From contig OZ242007.1 in NCBI GenBank assembly GCA_965204695.1, forward strand, positions 2,728,001 through 2,792,000: a DNA stretch of 64,000 nt. Reading direction: 5' to 3'. Each line of letters begins with the position of its first letter. Within the stretch, counting starts at the first letter, position 1. Under the pieces are notes generated by a model. The model saw nothing but the letters and a program-made list of their open reading frames with translations, did not search any database and had not been told where the DNA came from. The DNA comes from JAHEKD01 sp965204695 (GTDB taxonomy: Bacteria; Pseudomonadota; Gammaproteobacteria; Arenicellales; JAHEKD01). Both the position numbers and the translations under genes were made by a program. Of this stretch, positions 62,917 through 64,000 are shown one piece after another.

Positions 62917-64000
62917 ATGACAAACCCAACAACAATACTGGAAAAAGCCGAAAATATTAAGGATTGGATTATTGATTTACGTCGTCAATTACATCGTCAT
63001 CCTGAATTGGCCTTTGAGGAATTTAAATCCAGTGAATTAGTCCGTAAAACTCTGGATGAGCTCGATATACCTTACCAAGCCGGTATTGCAGAAACTGGAG
63101 TTGTGGCGACGATTGGTCAGGCTAACGGTGCTTGTATAGCTTTGAGAGCTGACATGGATGCCTTACCAATCCGTGAAGAAACGCAGGTGTCATTTAAGAG
63201 TGAATTGGATGGTGTGATGCACGCTTGCGGACATGATTGTCATACAGCAATGTTATTAGGGGCAGCAAGAATTCTGAAGAGCCTGGAATCTGAGATTAAG
63301 GGCCCGGTGAAATTGATTTTTCAACCGGCTGAAGAACAAGTTTCAGGTGCGGCAAAGATGTGTCAGCAGGGTGTGTTAGATAATCCCAAGGTTGAAAAAA
63401 TATTCGGGTTGCACGTTTGGCCCTGGCTGGATACAGGTCTTATTGGTTCACGCGCGGGAGCTTTTTTGCTGCAGGCTCTGAATTGTATATCAAAGTTCTT
63501 GGTAAAGGTGGTCACGCAGCTATGCCAAATGATGCTATAGACCCTATTACCATCAGTGCTAAAATTATCCTTGAGTTACAAACCCTGATCTCAAGAGAAG
63601 TTGCTCCGGCAGATACGGCTGTACTCAGTATTACTATGATGGACGCGGGTGAAGCAACCAATATTATTCCTAAGGAAGTCGTTTTACAGGGCACTATTCG
63701 AACGTTAAGCATGTCAACCCTGGCAATGTTGAAACAACGAACCAGTCAGTTGGTGGATTCGATTGCGCAGGGTAATCGATGTAAAGCTGAGGTGAGTTTC
63801 CCAGGTGGTGATTATCCGGCGGTGGTCAATGATCAAGCTTGTTGGCAGTTAGCTAAAACGATTAGCGAGCAAGTATTGGGCGAAGATAAAGCAGTTGAGT
63901 TGCCTGCAACTATGGGAGGAGAAGACTTTGCTGCATATCTGGATGAAACAAAAGGTTGTTTTGTGGCATTAGGTATTAGAAATGAACAGCTTGGCTGTGT
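62917..64000 (+). pseudogene. M20-family amidohydrolase, frameshifted and cut by the window edge
   Basis: Start at the ATG at 62917 (an upstream GTG lies inside an operator palindrome). M20D motifs: LRRQLHRHPELAFEE, LRADMDALPI, MHACGHDCHTAMLLGAAR, LIFQPAEEQVSG and IFGLHVWPW supply the metal and catalytic residues. After GAFLLQA (63476) the frame is lost and stops at 63538-63540. In the -1 frame it continues with SELYIKVLGKGGHAAMPNDA (dimerisation domain) and MGGEDFAAYLDE (last metal ligand) to the window end. One missing base near 63476 explains it. Relatives cleave N-acyl amino acids or IAA/hippurate-type amides. Frameshift mutation or sequencing error. Confidence 0.82.

Overview
The window is a mosaic stretch of a gammaproteobacterial chromosome (my inference). 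It carries apaG/apaH, mlaA, SCO/PCuAC copper delivery genes, QseBC-type two-component systems, an IS3 element, many LysR/MocR/AraC regulators, and scattered short CCCGC...GCGGG intergenic hairpins typical of such genomes. Base composition looks moderate to AT-rich, with strong Shine-Dalgarno sites before many genes. No rRNA, tRNA or CRISPR was recognised.

Layout. 1-6 kb: the start of an RND efflux outer-membrane lipoprotein gene, apaH-apaG, mlaA, an IalB-like protein, a small phosphatase/ABM pair, and a copper chaperone plus SCO pair whose 5' end is partly duplicated. 6-12 kb: a divergent LysR/PACE efflux pair, then a damaged amine-metabolism patch (flavin amine oxidase 5' end, IS3 element, 3' end of a PLP decarboxylase, intact PsiD/phosphatidylserine-decarboxylase-like gene). 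12-21 kb: two two-component systems embedded in operons with an esterase lipoprotein, a small membrane protein, a PepSY protein, a DUF3500-like protein and cytochrome b561, followed by a divergent outer-membrane barrel protein.

21-36.4 kb is the most unusual part: a single-strand operon of six genes reading toward 21 kb. In transcription order they encode a 1353-residue protein with a hydrophobic segment and NHL-like blades, a 185-residue protein, two glycine-rich (GGX)n proteins, a 918-residue pentapeptide-repeat protein, and a 1970-residue type I polyketide synthase (KS-AT-DH-[degenerate insert]-KR-ACP). None of the non-PKS proteins has a recognisable secretion signal. By eye I find two domains shared between operon members: a roughly 55-residue module recurring in the 1353- and 918-residue proteins, and a roughly 60-residue domain shared by the 185-residue protein and the larger glycine-rich protein. 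This suggests one co-evolved system whose product and architecture I do not recognise.

37-52 kb: patatin phospholipase, then an MFS-nitrilase-cupin-EamA operon (the cupin interrupted by an in-frame TGA), another MFS, a fatty acid desaturase, LysR, a MocR-MFS-GNAT group, and an alkylation-repair operon in which Ada is split into separate proteins. 51-64 kb: a broken TauD-like dioxygenase, a Tat-exported ABC solute-binding protein, a frameshifted beta-helix/LamG surface protein, and a methylated-amine catabolism locus (MttB-family methyltransferase and dimethylglycine-dehydrogenase-like enzyme) divergent from a frameshifted M20 amidohydrolase, with paired TTGTGATCACA palindromes between them.

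At least four genes carry single-site lesions (two in-frame stops, two one-base frameshifts) and two more are truncated at an IS. Either this lineage is losing accessory functions, or the assembly holds some base errors; sequence alone cannot decide.
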